From positions 90,568,001 through 90,632,000 of the forward strand of contig NC_133157.1 in the NCBI RefSeq assembly GCF_040802235.1: 64,000 nt of DNA, read 5' to 3'. The position numbers and the translations under genes were made by a program. Position 1 is the stretch's first letter; each line of letters starts with the position of its first letter. This DNA is from Manis javanica (taxonomy: Eukaryota > Chordata > Mammalia > Pholidota > Manidae). Shown here in pieces: positions 1 to 11,188 of this stretch. The notes below the pieces were generated by a model. That model did not search any database, was not told where the DNA came from, and was given only the letters and a program-made list of their open reading frames with translations.

Positions 1-1849
1 CCAAAACAAAGGCTGCTTGGGATGGGCTGCTCACGCTCCAGCCGGAGCTTGATGTACCAGCCAAGCTCTTATGCTGAGGTGGGGGTGTTCACAGGGTCCT
101 TTGCTGGGCTTACCTCCTGGGGACTGTGCTCAGAGTCCAGAGCCCACCAGGACGTTTGCCTGGCTGTGTCCTAGGGGCCCACTTCCTCTTTCCCCCACGA
201 GCCTAACCCTTCAAGTCCCAGCTGGATCACACACCAAACCCCAAAGGAAGAAGCCAAGGGCTGTTTGCTCCATGGGATACCTTCCAAATCTGTTTCCCAG
301 CTGTCTGCCCCTGGAAGAGGCAAACTACAGTTAACACCACATCTCCGATGAGGGGCTGGTTTCTGCATGATGAATTTGCTTAGGAAACAATCATGTCCAA
401 TCCATGCCTCGGTTAACACTGGCAGGCTGGAAAAATGTGCAGGCAAGTAATTATGAGTGTTGTTTAAACAATTCCTTTTGTTATGTTCTCCTCTGCATGG
501 GGAGTGTGAAGACTTGGCATCATGGATGAGGTAGGGGCAGAGTACTTGGGGTGGGGGCCTGCCCTTTACCCAGAAGCATCAGCAAAACCCTGTAGGGGCC
601 CTTCTGAAGCAAAGTGAGCCCCAAACCCTGCACGAAGTAAGTGTACCCTGAAAGTAACAACTCCAGAAAGTTAACTGCTCCAGTAATGGCATCATTTCCA
701 AAGTAATAGGTCTGTGTCTATTTTAAGGGAAATGAAAGGTCTTAAACGCCCACCCTAAAACCCTTGGGTTAAAGGTGACTAGGAGAGGAGTGGGAAATAA
801 TCAAGCAGGCTTTGGGGACATCAAGCTCATCAGGAATGTGCACTGGACAATGATTTTAAGGCACGGGATCCATATAGCTTCGAATGTCAGCTGCATTTGC
901 ATTAAGTTAGCACTGAACTCTGTGCCACAGATTTCTGCACCATGGAGTTTTCAAGTGGTATTTTAAGAATCTGGGAGGAAAGAACATGTAAGGGGGGATG
1001 ACTGGCCCCAGGGATTCTTCATGTCCAGAAACTGGCCCCGCTGTGAGGCTTTCCGCCAGGTGAACACCAACCACAGGACTCGTTACCTGGCCTGGGAATG
1101 CCCCGCCCAGGAACAGATGCCAGGACAGGAAGCCCGGAAGCCAGTGTGGAGACTCAGCAGGGCCTGATCTCGGAAGGGTCGGAGCACATTCCGTGTGGGG
1201 TGCAAGGGAAGAGTTAGGGACTGCTCGTTAGCCCTGGTGCAGCGTCGGCAGCAGCAGGAAGTGGAGAAACGGCCTCTGGACTTGGAAAAGCCATCCATCC
1301 CCCAGTATCAGGGCCTCATACAAGATGGAACAATGGCACACCCCAGCTGGCCGGCAGGAGAGGCAATAGGTGTGAGAGCATCTGCCCACAGGGCATTCCC
1401 CAGCCCCACCGAAGAGTTGCAGGATGGCTCACAAACATGATGACAGCAGTTCCCATGAGAATAAAATGCAACTGAACAACACACACACAGCTGAGGGAAC
1501 ATGAGGGCAGGGGTGTGAGGCAGAGTGATCTGGGAAGCCAGGATCTGCAGCATCAGATGCCCTGGGTGGCTTGTCATAGACTGGAGTCCAGGGCAGTGGG
1601 ATCCCGGGCCTTCTTCTAAACCCTGAGAACCACCACACCAGGCATGTGCGGAGGAAATCAGGAGCTATTCAGCTATGGGATCTTAATGTGGAAGTGAGTG
1701 TTGACATACACTTGTTTTCTAGTGAGAGAATGTAAATGCTCATCAGATAGATCACCCGCTAACCTTCAATGCCATCACTAAATTTCTGGAAAGCCATGGG
1801 AAAATGGAACCATGATCAGACAGTAATGGATTTGAAATTGTTAATAGTT
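1..1849. other. Unique non-coding flank, nothing recognised
   Basis: No gene, RNA gene or clear repeat is visible here. Open frames on both strands are short (under about 95 codons), overlap each other and show no domain or signal, so they look like chance frames. Confidence 0.5.
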
Positions 1850-2075
1850 ACCAAATATTTACGAAAGGTCAGTGTCTGGGCTGTGTGTGGCCCACGGATG
1901 ATCTCATTTTCATCCTGGAGGCAGGCGTCATGACCACTGCCATTTTAGGGATGAAGAAGCAAGGCCTTGAATGTTAATTTCCCCAAGGTCATGCAATAGG
2001 TCATTGCAATATTAATACCCAGGCAGTCTAGCTGTAAAGCAGAAGATCTAACTACCAAAACCCCAGCTCAGCCAC
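1850..2075 (-). repeat. MIR SINE fragment (antisense)
   Basis: The plus strand reads as the reverse complement of a MIR: a segment about decimal loss of bases ending in 'CCATTTTAGGGATGAAGAAG', then 'CCCAAGGTCATGCAAT', then 'CCCAGGCAGTCTAGCTG', in the order expected for the tRNA-derived head and core. It is strongly diverged, as expected of this ancient mammalian family. The boundaries are approximate and the call rests on remembered consensus similarity. Confidence 0.75.
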
Positions 2076-2829
2076 ACTGCAGGAGAGACAGTTTCCAGAT
2101 GCAAAACCCACCAGGGTCTTGGGGGGAGTGCCACTGTTCCTATTTTTAAACCAAAAAGACAGGAAAAACCACTGTCAAGAAAAACCTTTCTGCTATATTC
2201 TGTGCATGTAGTATTTGCACAATTCTTTGAAACAGGCTTTACTCTGTAATATTATAGCAGTTGGCATATTTTTGACATTTCTTAAAAATCGTCTTCAAGG
2301 AAAGGCATATTCCCAGAACAGCTCATTCAGGGAAACACCTGCGTTCCAGCTCTGCACTGGCGGCTGGACCCTGGCTGGGCTGCTCAGCTTGGCCCTTCTT
2401 TTCCTCCTTGTCATCTTCATCTTCTTCTTCTCCTTATTCCAGTGCTACTTGTGTATATCTTACACAACATAAGCATAAAAGAAATCCTCTCACTTCATTT
2501 CATTTCATGAAGTGAGTAAAAGCCAGAAACCAAACTATTTTTTAAAAATGGGAAGATAACTGCAGATACCTTTTAACATATACAAAAGAATCTTACCAAA
2601 AAAAAAAAAAAAAGAAGAGGTCAAATTATGTAGCTCAATATACTAGAAATACAAGATTAGGAAATGTGTCAATATAATGCTCCCCATCAGTAAGTAAAAT
2701 GGTGTAGTGATATCATGAAAACTCTGAAAGAAATGAAATATACTATTCAATGCTACTTTTAAAAATATTCAAATTATGACTATAGGGATCGGATCCACTC
2801 TTAACATACCAACAATAATAGAATAGGTG
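2076..2829. other. Non-coding, AT-rich; short poly-A tract
   Basis: No gene is visible. A run of adenines lies at about 2598-2614, and a TTTCA-type short repeat near 2494-2510. No repeat family was identified. Confidence 0.5.
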
Positions 2830-2955
2830 AAGCTAATGGCTTATTCATTCATTCCATAAATGCATATTAAGCTCCAAGTCCATTGCAGGTGCTCAGGACA
2901 CATCAGGGAGCAAAATAAAGATCTCTGCCATGTGGAGACTACATTGTAGCTATGG
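2830..2955 (-). repeat. L2 3'-end fragment (antisense)
   Basis: The plus strand has 'TTATTCATTCATTCC', then 'GCAGGTGCTCAGGACAC', then 'TGCCATGTGGAGACTACAT'. This is the order seen in the reverse complement of the L2 3' terminus (tail, 'tissue total' segment, then 'TGGAGCTTACATTCTAG'-like). It is diverged and the edges are approximate. Confidence 0.6.
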
Positions 2956-3004
2956 AGGAGTGAAGAGGAACAGGTGAGAGACTATAAGCACATTACACAA
3001 GTAA

Positions 3005-3560
3005 ATTACATAGTATTCCTATCAGGTATCTATTGCAGTGTAACAAACACCCCCAAACTTGATGGCTTAAAAAAGCAACATTTTCGCCACTCATTTCAGT
3101 GGGTCACCTGGGCTCCTGGGCAGTTCCTTCCTCTATACTCCATCAGTGGGGCAGCGGGTGTCAGGGGCTCCCCAGCACTGGGCATCCCAAGGCCTCTCTC
3201 ATGGCTGCCAGTGGGTGGGGGCTGGCAGCAGGGAGCTCAGCTGAGGCTGTAGAGTGGAGACACATACACAGCCTCTGTGGGAGGCTGGCACTTCCCATGG
3301 GAAGGAGGCCGGCTTCCAGGAAATCTCATCCCTCCAGCAAGTTTTTCATGAGGGAGGAAGCAACAGCCACCAGTCCTCTTCAAGGCTCAACCTGACACTT
3401 TATTAGCTGTATTTTATTGGCTAAAGAAGTCAAAGACCTAATCCAGGCTCAAGGGTAGAGAGATGAGCTGCCTCTGAATGGGATGCACAAACCTTTTGAG
3501 AGCAACTGGTGCTGCTACGGCAAAAACTGCAAAAGAAGGACAGTCAGAGGAATCGGGATG
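3005..3560 (+). repeat. Unnamed ancient interspersed repeat, copy 1
   Basis: It starts with a 'TATCTATTGCAGTGTAACAA' motif followed by 'AACTTGATGGCTTAAAA'. It ends with a segment like 'TATTTTATTGGCTAAAGAAG' and 'AATCCAGGCTCAAGG'. The same order of blocks recurs at about 57600-58135, and the first part at 58452-58760, so it is a dispersed family. I recognise the type from mammalian genomes but cannot assign the Repbase name with certainty. It has no coding capacity. Confidence 0.6.
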
Positions 3561-6184
3561 CAGATGTAGTTTTAAATCAGGTGGTCAGGGCTGGAGACAG
3601 TGTGTGAGCAAGACAGGAGGCAGTGACCCAGGCGTCCTGAGACACAGGGAAAAGGGCACTGCGGGCAAGACAGAACAGGCAGGACCAGCAGGGCCCGGGG
3701 GCAGGGCAGAGGCACAAGGAGAAGGCGGGCGTATGCTGCTGCACAGTCTGGAAGTGGGGGCCAGCCTGTGTCAGTTTATGGGCTAGGGGTCTGTTTCAGG
3801 ATTTTGAATGAAGTGCAGAAATCCAGGTGAGAGTTGACCCAGCAAGGAAGGGTGGTGGTCTTGATCTATTCGGGGAGAGAGCTGAAAGGATCGACTGATT
3901 CTCAGTTGGAGTGGGGGTGAGAGAGAAAGCCCTAGGAAGGACACAGCTGCCATCAGCAAGACGGGGACCCAGAAGGTGAAGGAGGTATGCATGTGGCAAG
4001 GAGGCCCAGTGCCCGTCTGGTCACACAGACAGATGCCAGAAAGGAGAGGACCAGAAGGAGGCTGGACAGAAGGCTCTGCAGGCCTGGTCGTGTGGGGCTG
4101 AAGCCACAGACCAGGGTCTCTAAGCCAGGAAGCTGGAGAACTTTCCACGGGAGTCCAACTCACACCCCCTCTCTGTGTGAGGATGCCCTTTAGGGAGACC
4201 TTTGTCACTGAGAGCTGAGCCCCCAAAACCCTCCCAGCCTGCAACCCTCAGGCCACTGAAGGCCAGTCCTGAACCCACAGGTGCCCCTGTCATGCCCCTA
4301 GCAGCCCTAGGCTGGGTAGAGTCATTCCTGTCCCATCTCACAGGCCCTCCTGTCTTCCTATCTCTACCCCAAAATGTGGAGAAGGATGCTGAGGGTCAAT
4401 GTTTCTGCTGGAACTCCTGAATGTTCTGTGTTCCAAGGAAAAGAGTGGCCTCCTTGGAGAAAAGAGGCCCTATGACCCCAGTTTAGTGTTCGCAGGTTTT
4501 CTCCTCAGTCCCCTAGAGATCAGACACCTATTTCCAGGCAAACACTAAACTTCGAGGTTTTCCGTTCTGCATTGGTAAAACCAGGCTCTTCTGGTGCTCG
4601 CCACAGCCTCACCCTCCTGCCTATCACACACCCAGCTGAGCTGGGCCTTCTCCCTCTGACCCTCGCCATGGCTACAGCTCTGCCTCTGTGTCCCTAATTC
4701 TCCCCCAGGGAGGAGTTTACAGCCCAGAAGTTGTAGACTCATTATTGTTAGGTTGGAAGATTAGATATCGATTATGCATATTCTCCACTTATTTCTCCAC
4801 ACTTTCCTAGTTGTCTGTGAGCTTTTGGCACTTTTACACTTGAAAGAGAAAAACATACTCCAGCATCCCCCAAGTGGCATGAAGGGCACCTTGTCAAGAA
4901 TTCCCGGGAGCGTGCACAGAGAGCCTGGGTCACAAGCAACGTCCAAGGGGGAAGCCAGCTTTGAGTAGGTAGAAGTATTACCAAAATCTTTCTTTTTTTT
5001 CTATTAAAACATTCTTCTTGACTTATTAAATATGGTGATGAGTAGCACCTGAATGAGGGTTTTGTTCATCAGACATTTCTCCCAGAATTGAAACTGCCTC
5101 CAGTCTTTTCCTTGGAAAGTACATTTGTATGGCAATGTTTACTGTTGATGTTTTTAAGCTAATGCATCCCGTTATGCAAAGCTGAGCAGGAGGAGCAAGG
5201 TTCTATTCACCACTATGCATTTTGTTCTCCAAATTCTGCCAAGTGGAGCAAACACACATTTACTGGTCAAACGCCTTCAGCCCTTGGCCTCTCAGCCTGT
5301 GCATTCTGGCAATGCCAGCAGTGCATATGCTGGCTTGGTTGGTTTGGCATTTTGGTCTCAAAGCTGAGGCACATGGCCTGAATCCTGTTCTCTGGTCCTG
5401 GAGGCCTGCCACCAAAGGCAAACTTGGGCAGTGTGATTTGGGTGAGGTTTCAGATGCTCCAGTCTCTGGAGGGGCAGCACTTCACAGATGAGAAACAGCC
5501 ACCAAAAAGTAAGCAGATGCCCCTCCTCCCCTCTACCCCATAAATTTAGGTCCTGGGGTCTGGGTCTTAAAACATGACACCTGTTGCAAGTAAGCAGGTG
5601 TGACAGGCCTGCAGCTGTGGGGAGCTGTTACATATCCACTGGTACCAACAAACACAGGGGTCCTTGACAGCCTGACAGGTGAGGATAGGGTGATAAATGG
5701 ATTTTGTTACAGCTCCTGCCACCTCAGCAGAAAGAAATTTGGCACAATTTGAAAGGATCACTGCAGGCAATATGAGAAAAACAGCCATTTGCCCTGGTTG
5801 ACCAGATTCTTGGTCTTGTTCTACTGGGTTACTATAGCAATGATATTCACCGTAAGTGCCAGACAGTGAACAGTTCTGTCTCCAGACCACATCCCCATCA
5901 GATGCCGCAAGCCCACCCTTTCCACTTTCCTCTGCTTCAGTGACTACGACAAAGGAATGCATCCTGGAATGACATAGCTAAGTGTTTAGGCCCCTGGCAT
6001 CTGTGGTCCCTCCCAGCCAGGATCCTCATTTGCACAAATGTCAACCAAGGCAGGCAGCGAGGGGTGTTAGCCAAGGTGAGGGGTTTAACATTAAACACAA
6101 ATCATTGGTAATACCCAGATGTTCAGCTTGTCTTGGGAACCAGAGTAATTATTTTTATCCTTTCCATCATTGGTGGAAGTTGAC
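3561..6184. other. Non-coding flank left of the provirus
   Basis: No gene is recognised. Two longer minus-strand frames (3783-4244, 153 codons; 5567-5962, 131 codons) have no recognisable domain and no repeat homology that I can see. They are most simply chance frames. The last bases before the provirus (6179-6184, GTTGAC) form its left junction. Confidence 0.5.
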
Positions 6185-6518
6185 TGTCGCGTGCCCTGTC
6201 CTCGCCGGCAAGAACAGCACGCAACAACAGCAGGATTCTTCTGCAGAAAGCTTTATTCTTCAGCTCTTTGTGAAACAAATGAGTTGGGCAGGACCCAGAG
6301 GGGAAGGAGAGGCTTGCTTATATAGTTCTCATGCTCTGACCTGGTTGGTGCGGCTCCATATGCCTTATTAGCATAACCATTTGGTGGGTCTCATTGGTCC
6401 TTATGCCAAGGCGCAATTAGCATGTAGTTTAGTGGTGTGGGATGATTTGTCATTAGGAAGTTCGGGGCCTTCCGGCTGCCCTGCATGGGGCGCTATTTTC
6501 TGAGCGCGGCTGCCAACA
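6185..6518 (-). repeat. 3' LTR of the provirus
   Basis: The LTR is 334 bp, starting TGTTGGCAGC and ending GGGCACGCGACA on the minus strand, so it has canonical TG...CA ends. All 334 positions match the 5' LTR by direct reading. U3 holds a CCAAT box (6393-6397), two ATGCTAAT octamer-like motifs and a CCGGAAG Ets-like motif. TATATAA lies at 6318-6324 and AATAAA at 6252-6257, so U3, R and U5 are all recognisable. The polypurine tract abuts its U3 end directly. The left junction to host DNA is at 6184/6185. Confidence 0.97.
6252..6257 (-). terminator. Polyadenylation signal AATAAA in the 3' LTR
   Basis: AATAAA stands on the minus strand about 67 nt downstream of the TATA box. Transcripts entering the 3' LTR would be cleaved some 10-30 nt further on, which sets the R/U5 border near 6225-6240. 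The identical signal sits at 13944-13949 in the 5' LTR. Confidence 0.85.
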
Positions 6519-6532
6519 TCTCCCCCTTTTTT
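6519..6532 (-). promoter_or_regulatory. Polypurine tract (plus-strand primer)
   Basis: The minus strand reads AAAAAAGGGGGAGA, all purine, ending exactly at the TG that opens the 3' LTR. This is the position and composition needed for the RNase H-resistant primer of plus-strand DNA synthesis. The precise abutment supports the LTR boundary. Confidence 0.93.
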
Positions 6533-6864
6533 GTCTAACAGAAGCTCAAGGCGGAACTTGCCAGCAGAGGCGGAGACAGAGGCCTGACCTCCATCATACT
6601 TCCTGATGCCCCCTTTTTGGAGAGGGGTTCTGGGCATCTACCCCTATGCAGTCAGGCATGCCTCTCAGAGGGGTCCAAGACCTCTTGCAGTGCTTTGCCT
6701 CGCATCCTCTGGCTGGCGTTGGGACCGCTTGGTACAAAGGGTTTGGACCCTTTTTCTCAACCCTCTTGCACCATGAGCTTCTTAAAGAAAGCTGTGATTA
6801 AGCATTGAGGTACTCGGGCCTGGTGCAGTGCCACATGGGCTCAGGGTGCAAGAGCTACCTCAAG
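6533..6864 (-). other. Proviral 3' untranslated stretch between env and polypurine tract
   Basis: About 330 nt lie between the env stop and the polypurine tract. No recognisable coding domain is present. A second purine block, AAAAAGGGGG on the minus strand, lies at 6609-6618. A 78-codon minus-strand frame (6401-6637) runs from here into U3 but resembles nothing I know. The stretch could house RNA export or packaging signals, as in related elements, but none was identified by sequence. Confidence 0.6.
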
Positions 6865-8640
6865 CTAAAGCCGAGCTTCCTTCTTAAGCATGTTGAGCCA
6901 CACTTGGGGAGAGGCGCCAACGTCTATCGCCATTAGGGCTTGAGCAAGGATCACCTTGTCCTGCTTATGTTGGTTGCGGAGTCTGCATAACAACCAGAGT
7001 AAGAGCATGAGACCTCCAAGCAGGAACACGCCCATCCCAGCCATGCCCGCCCACTCCTTGACGTGGGAGAGAGCTCTGAGGAACCAGGAAGAGAGTCCTT
7101 CCGCTACGGAGATATCTAGACGGGTGGAGTTGATGTGGATAATTTCTCGCCGCAGCTCTTCTAGTGTCCCATCGAAGTCTTGGGACCAGTTTCCTGAAAG
7201 ATACTGGGACAGGTCTCGTGACAGATTAGCTGCCCGTGTAAAATTTTTATATTGAATGCTAGTGATGCAGAGGGCACGATATTTCCGCTCACATCCCAAT
7301 TGGGCCATTTGCCAGAGCACCTCCATTTGTTCCTCCACGAGATCTATGCGTTGATTGAGGATCATTATTCCTCCTTTCAGTTTGCCATCAAGTGTGGACT
7401 GTTGGTCCAGGGCAGAAGCTACTGAGGCTGCAAGGTTATTGAGCTCTGTAGCCGATTTGATGGAGGTGTCTAAAGCTATACCAGCGGCGGTGGCTGCGAC
7501 CGCGGTCGCGGAGATCAGGAGCACTATGGCGGCTGTAACACCGAAATCGCGCCTTTCTCGAAACAGAGTCATGGTGTTAGGGGCGTCTACGGGAACAGGG
7601 ACCCAACGGGGGATGCGGACTACCAAAGCATTGGTAAAGTTACGCGCATCCCAACACTGAGACAGAAAGCAGGTTTCATTGGAGCAGGAGTCAAAGCTAC
7701 TATTGGATAAGATAAACAGAAATGGGGGGTATACGCATACTGGAGAAGGTGGAAAAAGGGAATTAGGTGACTCTGGACCTGATTTTGCTGAACACGTGTA
7801 GTTCTCGTTGTTATGGGTCATGATCATGTTCCAGTGTGCGCGCATGTGGTTATTCTCGCACCAAAAGGTGATATTTTTTACACCGATTCCCCCACCCTGG
7901 AGGGCGGAAAAGGGGGAGAGGTCGGTACACGAGCCATTGACTCCACACAGCATCCATTTATGGAAGGGGTTCATGCTCAGCTGCTGACGAAACTCGCCTT
8001 CGAGCACCTTTACTGGCCACCAAGCCTCATTGGCTGGCCGTCCCTCCATATCTGGGGAGATGGTAAACTCCTGCCTCTCAGTTGCCCACGTTACTACAGT
8101 TGACTGACAGTCAGTCCAGGGCCACAGCTCTCCCTCATAGTCGCCCACACAATGGGAGGCATATTTGGGTTGACGAGGCCTGTCGGTGGAATTGTTCCTG
8201 GGAGAGTGTACAAATGTGCCATTGATCCAGAGAACCATCTGGTGGATAGTCATGTTCTTATAGGACGGGCTCCCTTCCTTATTAGGCCCTTCAAATTTAG
8301 CTGACATAACGGGGAGGCTACTGGCCTCTAGAATTATGTCACTGAACCATCCGTATTTCCTCCGTTTCAGGGAGATACAGCCAGCTAGATTCTGAGTGGT
8401 GAAGCATAATGACCCATTAGTTACGAAGGATCGGTTTTCTCCCAGGGGAGCTACTAGGGTGTCTTTAACTAAGTAGGGCAAGTTCATACTAGTATTGGTA
8501 GTGAAAAAGCGCGGAAAAACGGCTGCATTGAAACGGACAGGCATAGGCTTAGGAAAGGCAGACAGGATTCCCCATCTCAATACTCCCTGAGTCGGGGTCT
8601 CCAGTGTCAGGAGCAGGGTCAGGAGGTACAGCGAAGTCAT
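6865..8640 (-). CDS. Envelope glycoprotein (Env), intact
   Basis: This 591-residue frame encodes the SU-TM surface glycoprotein precursor that mediates receptor binding and membrane fusion. A hydrophobic leader (about residues 1-19) is followed by a cysteine-rich SU with about a dozen N-x-S/T sites. A consensus furin site RERR sits at 361-364, then a hydrophobic Ala-rich fusion peptide (365-387) and a heptad-like segment (395-445). The TM cysteine motif is C-x7-C (450-458), without the extra adjacent Cys of gammaretroviral CX6CC. Four N-glycosylation sites follow, then a membrane span (about 535-553) and a tail of about 38 residues. These traits point to a betaretrovirus-type Env. The frame overlaps pol by 92 nt. 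A candidate splice acceptor lies 61 nt upstream with no intervening ATG, supporting this start. The frame shows no truncation; receptor and activity are unknown. Confidence 0.95.
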   Translation of the reverse strand: MTSLYLLTLLLTLETPTQGVLRWGILSAFPKPMPVRFNAAVFPRFFTTNTSMNLPYLVKDTLVAPLGENRSFVTNGSLCFTTQNLAGCISLKRRKYGWFSDIILEASSLPVMSAKFEGPNKEGSPSYKNMTIHQMVLWINGTFVHSPRNNSTDRPRQPKYASHCVGDYEGELWPWTDCQSTVVTWATERQEFTISPDMEGRPANEAWWPVKVLEGEFRQQLSMNPFHKWMLCGVNGSCTDLSPFSALQGGGIGVKNITFWCENNHMRAHWNMIMTHNNENYTCSAKSGPESPNSLFPPSPVCVYPPFLFILSNSSFDSCSNETCFLSQCWDARNFTNALVVRIPRWVPVPVDAPNTMTLFRERRDFGVTAAIVLLISATAVAATAAGIALDTSIKSATELNNLAASVASALDQQSTLDGKLKGGIMILNQRIDLVEEQMEVLWQMAQLGCERKYRALCITSIQYKNFTRAANLSRDLSQYLSGNWSQDFDGTLEELRREIIHINSTRLDISVAEGLSSWFLRALSHVKEWAGMAGMGVFLLGGLMLLLWLLCRLRNQHKQDKVILAQALMAIDVGASPQVWLNMLKKEARL

Positions 8641-11182
8641 CTCCTTTGTTTAGGACTTTCCTCGTTAGGCGCTCCGGGATCCAGAAGGGATTTTCTTCAC
8701 CCTGGGGGAAAACACACACAGCTCCCCTGGATCTGATTATGATTGGATCCGGGCCCTTCCATTGGTTAGATAACACGTCCTTCCATTTTACTAGTTCTTG
8801 TGGGTCTTTTGGCCACTGATTATGGCGATCCGCTGCTGTATGGCTTTGAGCATCCAGATTCAAAAAATTTATAGTGAAAAGTGCTAGGGCTATGGCAGTT
8901 TTTGGTGTGGGGGGTATATCTTCAATTCCCCCTTTTTGTTTAAGTAAATAGGATTTGAGCGTGCGGTTCGCGCGTTCCACAATCCCTTGACCCTGTGGGT
9001 TGTAGGGAAGGCCAGTGATATGTTTTATCCCCATGTGATGACAAAATTGAGCAAATTTTGTAGAGGTATAGGCTGGGCCATTGTCTGTTTTCAGAATCTG
9101 TGGTAACCCCCATGCGCTCCAAGCTTCAAGGCAGTGCTGGATGACATGGGAAGCTTTCTCTCCTGACAATGGGGAGGCAAAGATGACTCCTGAACAAGTA
9201 TCCACGGATACATGTACATATTTCAGTTTCCCAAAAGACGAAATATGCGTCACATCCATTTGCCAAACTTGTAAAGGCTTAATACCTCTGGGGTTGATCC
9301 CAACATGAGGTGTGGGAAGGAAGCTGCAGCAATGTTGGCAGCTAAGGACAATGTTCCTAGCTTCGGCCCTGGTTATGCTAAACCGCTTGCGCAGTGTTTC
9401 GGCAGTGACATGAAATTGTGTATGGAATTTTGAAGCTGTGGTGATAGGGTCTAGCAGGGGAAAAGCTATATTTCTGGTTGCGAGGTCTGCCAGGTGGTTG
9501 CCTTGGGTCATAGGCCCGGGAAGGCCTGAATGTGCTCTGATATGAGTTATATACAAAGGAGATTGCCTATGAAGTAGTGCTGATTGTATCTGTTTGAACA
9601 AAGTGGCTACTGGGCTGGACGCTTTGATTAGCCCGGCCACTTCTAGAGATTTGACTGCATTAACTACATAACAGGAGTCAGACACAATATTTAAAGGTTC
9701 AGGAAAGATTTGTAGGACCTCTAAGACTATGCGACATTCCACTATTTGTGGAGTGTCAGGCGTGTAGCCTTTTGTCACAACTTTGCCATCATGGACATAG
9801 GCACCTGTGCCTGTCTTAGACCCGTCCGTGTAAACTGTTTTTCCATGAGGCAGCGGGGTTAGGCTAGTGACCCGAGGAAATACTAGGAGATGATTTTTGG
9901 CGAAGTTGATGAGGGGATGTTTAGGGAAATGATTATCAAAGGTTCCTGAGAAACTGTAAGCAAGTATGGCCCAATCATCGTTCATAGCACATAATACTTG
10001 TATCTGTTCTACGCTGTAAGGGGTTATAATTTTAGCTGGAGCCTCTCCGAAATGTGTCATGGAGGTTTTTACTCCTCTCAAAGCAAGTTTGGCCACGGCT
10101 GCTGGATAGTACTCTATTGTCCTAGCCTGAGAGGCTTGGGGATGAATCCAGATCAGTGGGCCGTGCTGCCATAAGACTGCTGTTGGCAGCTCTGGGGTGG
10201 GAAGGACACACAACTCAAAGGGTTCATTCGATTGCACTCTATTTAATTGTGCTGTCATCAAAGCCTGTTCTACTTTGCGAATGGCTTGTAATGCCTCAGG
10301 TGTGAGGGAGCGCGGTGACGTTAGTTGTGGGTCTCCTTCTAGGGTTTTAAATAGTGGAGTCAATTCAGTGGTGGGTATCTTTAAGTATGGGCGCAACCAA
10401 TTAATATCCCCTAGGAGTTTTTGGAAGTCATTCAAATTTCGCAATTGATTATGTCTTATCTCAAGCTTTTGGGGGCAAATTACATCTGTGTAAATGGTTG
10501 CTCCTAGGAATTTGCTAACACTAGATTTTTGGACCTTCTCGCTTGCTATATTCAGTCTCCAATTTTCTAGGGATCTAGTGAGATCTATATATGCTTCTTC
10601 TATTTCCGCTGGTTGTGGGGAGCAAAGAAGGATGTCATCCATGTAATGGATGATCTTTAGCGTGGGATAGGTCTTACGAATTGGGTCTAGCGCTCGCTGA
10701 ACGTACAGTTGACATATGGTGGGGCTATTTGCCATTCCTTGAGGGAGGACCTTCCACTGAAATCTGGCATCGGGTTGTTCATGGTTAATAGCTGGCAAAG
10801 TAAAAGCAAATCTTTCCCTGTCCTTGGAGCTTAGAGGTATAGAAAAGAAACAATCTTTAATATCTATTATGAGCACTTTCCATTCTTTGGGTAAGGCAGA
10901 GAGGAGTGGCAGTCCCCGTTGTACGGGTCCAAGCATTCTCATTTGAGCATTTACTGCTCTCAGATCATGAAGCAACCTCCATGATCCTGACTTTTTCCTG
11001 ATTACAAATATGGGTGTGTTCCATGGGGACACAGAGGGTTCTAGGTGTCCCACTTGGAGCTGCTCTTGCACTAAGCAATGAGCTGCTTCTAATTTTTCAG
11101 AGGATAGGGGCCACTGAGGAACCCATACGGCCTCCTCTGTGAGCCAAGGTATGGGCATGGCATCTTCAATGGCCCCTATGAA
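8549..11182 (-). CDS. Pol: reverse transcriptase, RNase H and integrase, intact
   Basis: The frame is entered by -1 shift at the G GGT TTT site and gives 877 codons after the shift. The first ATG is at 11158, and residues here are counted from it. RT: catalytic Asp at 99 (motif A) and YMDD at 172-175. RNase H: acidic residues D445 (TDGS), E474, D494 and D558 (HLADLAT). Integrase: zinc motif H579-x3-H583 and C607-x2-C610. Its core triad is D635, D692 and E728 with the D-x35-E spacing, followed by a C-terminal domain around WKGP (800-803). The protein would copy genomic RNA into DNA and insert it into chromosomes. All catalytic residues sought are present and no stop or indel is seen. The length is normal for betaretroviral Pol downstream of protease. 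The 3' end overlaps env. It is made only as a Gag-Pro-Pol fusion. Confidence 0.97.
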   Translation of the reverse strand, partial: FIGAIEDAMPIPWLTEEAVWVPQWPLSSEKLEAAHCLVQEQLQVGHLEPSVSPWNTPIFVIRKKSGSWRLLHDLRAVNAQMRMLGPVQRGLPLLSALPKEWKVLIIDIKDCFFSIPLSSKDRERFAFTLPAINHEQPDARFQWKVLPQGMANSPTICQLYVQRALDPIRKTYPTLKIIHYMDDILLCSPQPAEIEEAYIDLTRSLENWRLNIASEKVQKSSVSKFLGATIYTDVICPQKLEIRHNQLRNLNDFQKLLGDINWLRPYLKIPTTELTPLFKTLEGDPQLTSPRSLTPEALQAIRKVEQALMTAQLNRVQSNEPFELCVLPTPELPTAVLWQHGPLIWIHPQASQARTIEYYPAAVAKLALRGVKTSMTHFGEAPAKIITPYSVEQIQVLCAMNDDWAILAYSFSGTFDNHFPKHPLINFAKNHLLVFPRVTSLTPLPHGKTVYTDGSKTGTGAYVHDGKVVTKGYTPDTPQIVECRIVLEVLQIFPEPLNIVSDSCYVVNAVKSLEVAGLIKASSPVATLFKQIQSALLHRQSPLYITHIRAHSGLPGPMTQGNHLADLATRNIAFPLLDPITTASKFHTQFHVTAETLRKRFSITRAEARNIVLSCQHCCSFLPTPHVGINPRGIKPLQVWQMDVTHISSFGKLKYVHVSVDTCSGVIFASPLSGEKASHVIQHCLEAWSAWGLPQILKTDNGPAYTSTKFAQFCHHMGIKHITGLPYNPQGQGIVERANRTLKSYLLKQKGGIEDIPPTPKTAIALALFTINFLNLDAQSHTAADRHNQWPKDPQELVKWKDVLSNQWKGPDPIIIRSRGAVCVFPQGEENPFWIPERLTRKVLNKGDDFAVPPDPAPDTGDPDSGSIEMGNPVCLS
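8692..8720 (-). promoter_or_regulatory. Candidate env splice acceptor
   Basis: The minus strand shows a pyrimidine-rich tract TGTGTGTGTTTTCCCCCAG ending at 8702, followed by G. This is a near-ideal 3' splice site. The exon would start at 8701, and its first ATG would be the env ATG 61 nt downstream. It lies within the integrase C-terminal coding region, as usual for retroviral env acceptors. Prediction only. Confidence 0.65.
8928..8938 (-). promoter_or_regulatory. Polypurine tract-like block inside integrase gene
   Basis: The minus strand reads CAAAAAGGGGG, matching the A-run/G-run core of the authentic polypurine tract at 6519-6532. It codes for Lys-Gln-Lys-Gly-Gly in integrase. Its place recalls the central polypurine tract of lentiviruses. 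Function is inference only; it may just reflect codon choice. Confidence 0.3.
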
Positions 11183-11188
11183 AAACCC
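11104..11188 (-). promoter_or_regulatory. pro-pol -1 ribosomal frameshift site
   Basis: The heptamer G GGT TTT lies at 11182-11188 on the minus strand, in register with pro codons Gly-Phe (third base of the preceding codon is the first G). It sits one codon before the pro TAG stop. Downstream, 11170-11179 and 11104-11113 form a perfect 10-bp inverted repeat (ATAGGGGCCA on the minus strand and its complement) with a 56-nt loop. The GC-rich part starts about 5 nt after the heptamer. Slippage here puts ribosomes into the open pol frame. Confidence 0.88.

Noticed and set aside
5567..5962. 131-codon minus-strand frame just left of the provirus
   Set aside because: No retroviral or host domain recognised, and it lies outside the LTR.
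6401..6637. 78-codon minus-strand frame crossing the polypurine tract into U3, in the place of the MMTV sag gene
   Set aside because: Too short, starts outside the LTR, encodes the polypurine tract itself and shows no signal or domain. The U3 part is open for only about 39 codons. Chance frame.
6956..7660. Plus-strand frames opposite env
   Set aside because: Shadows of the env coding strand with Arg/Ser-rich composition and no domains.
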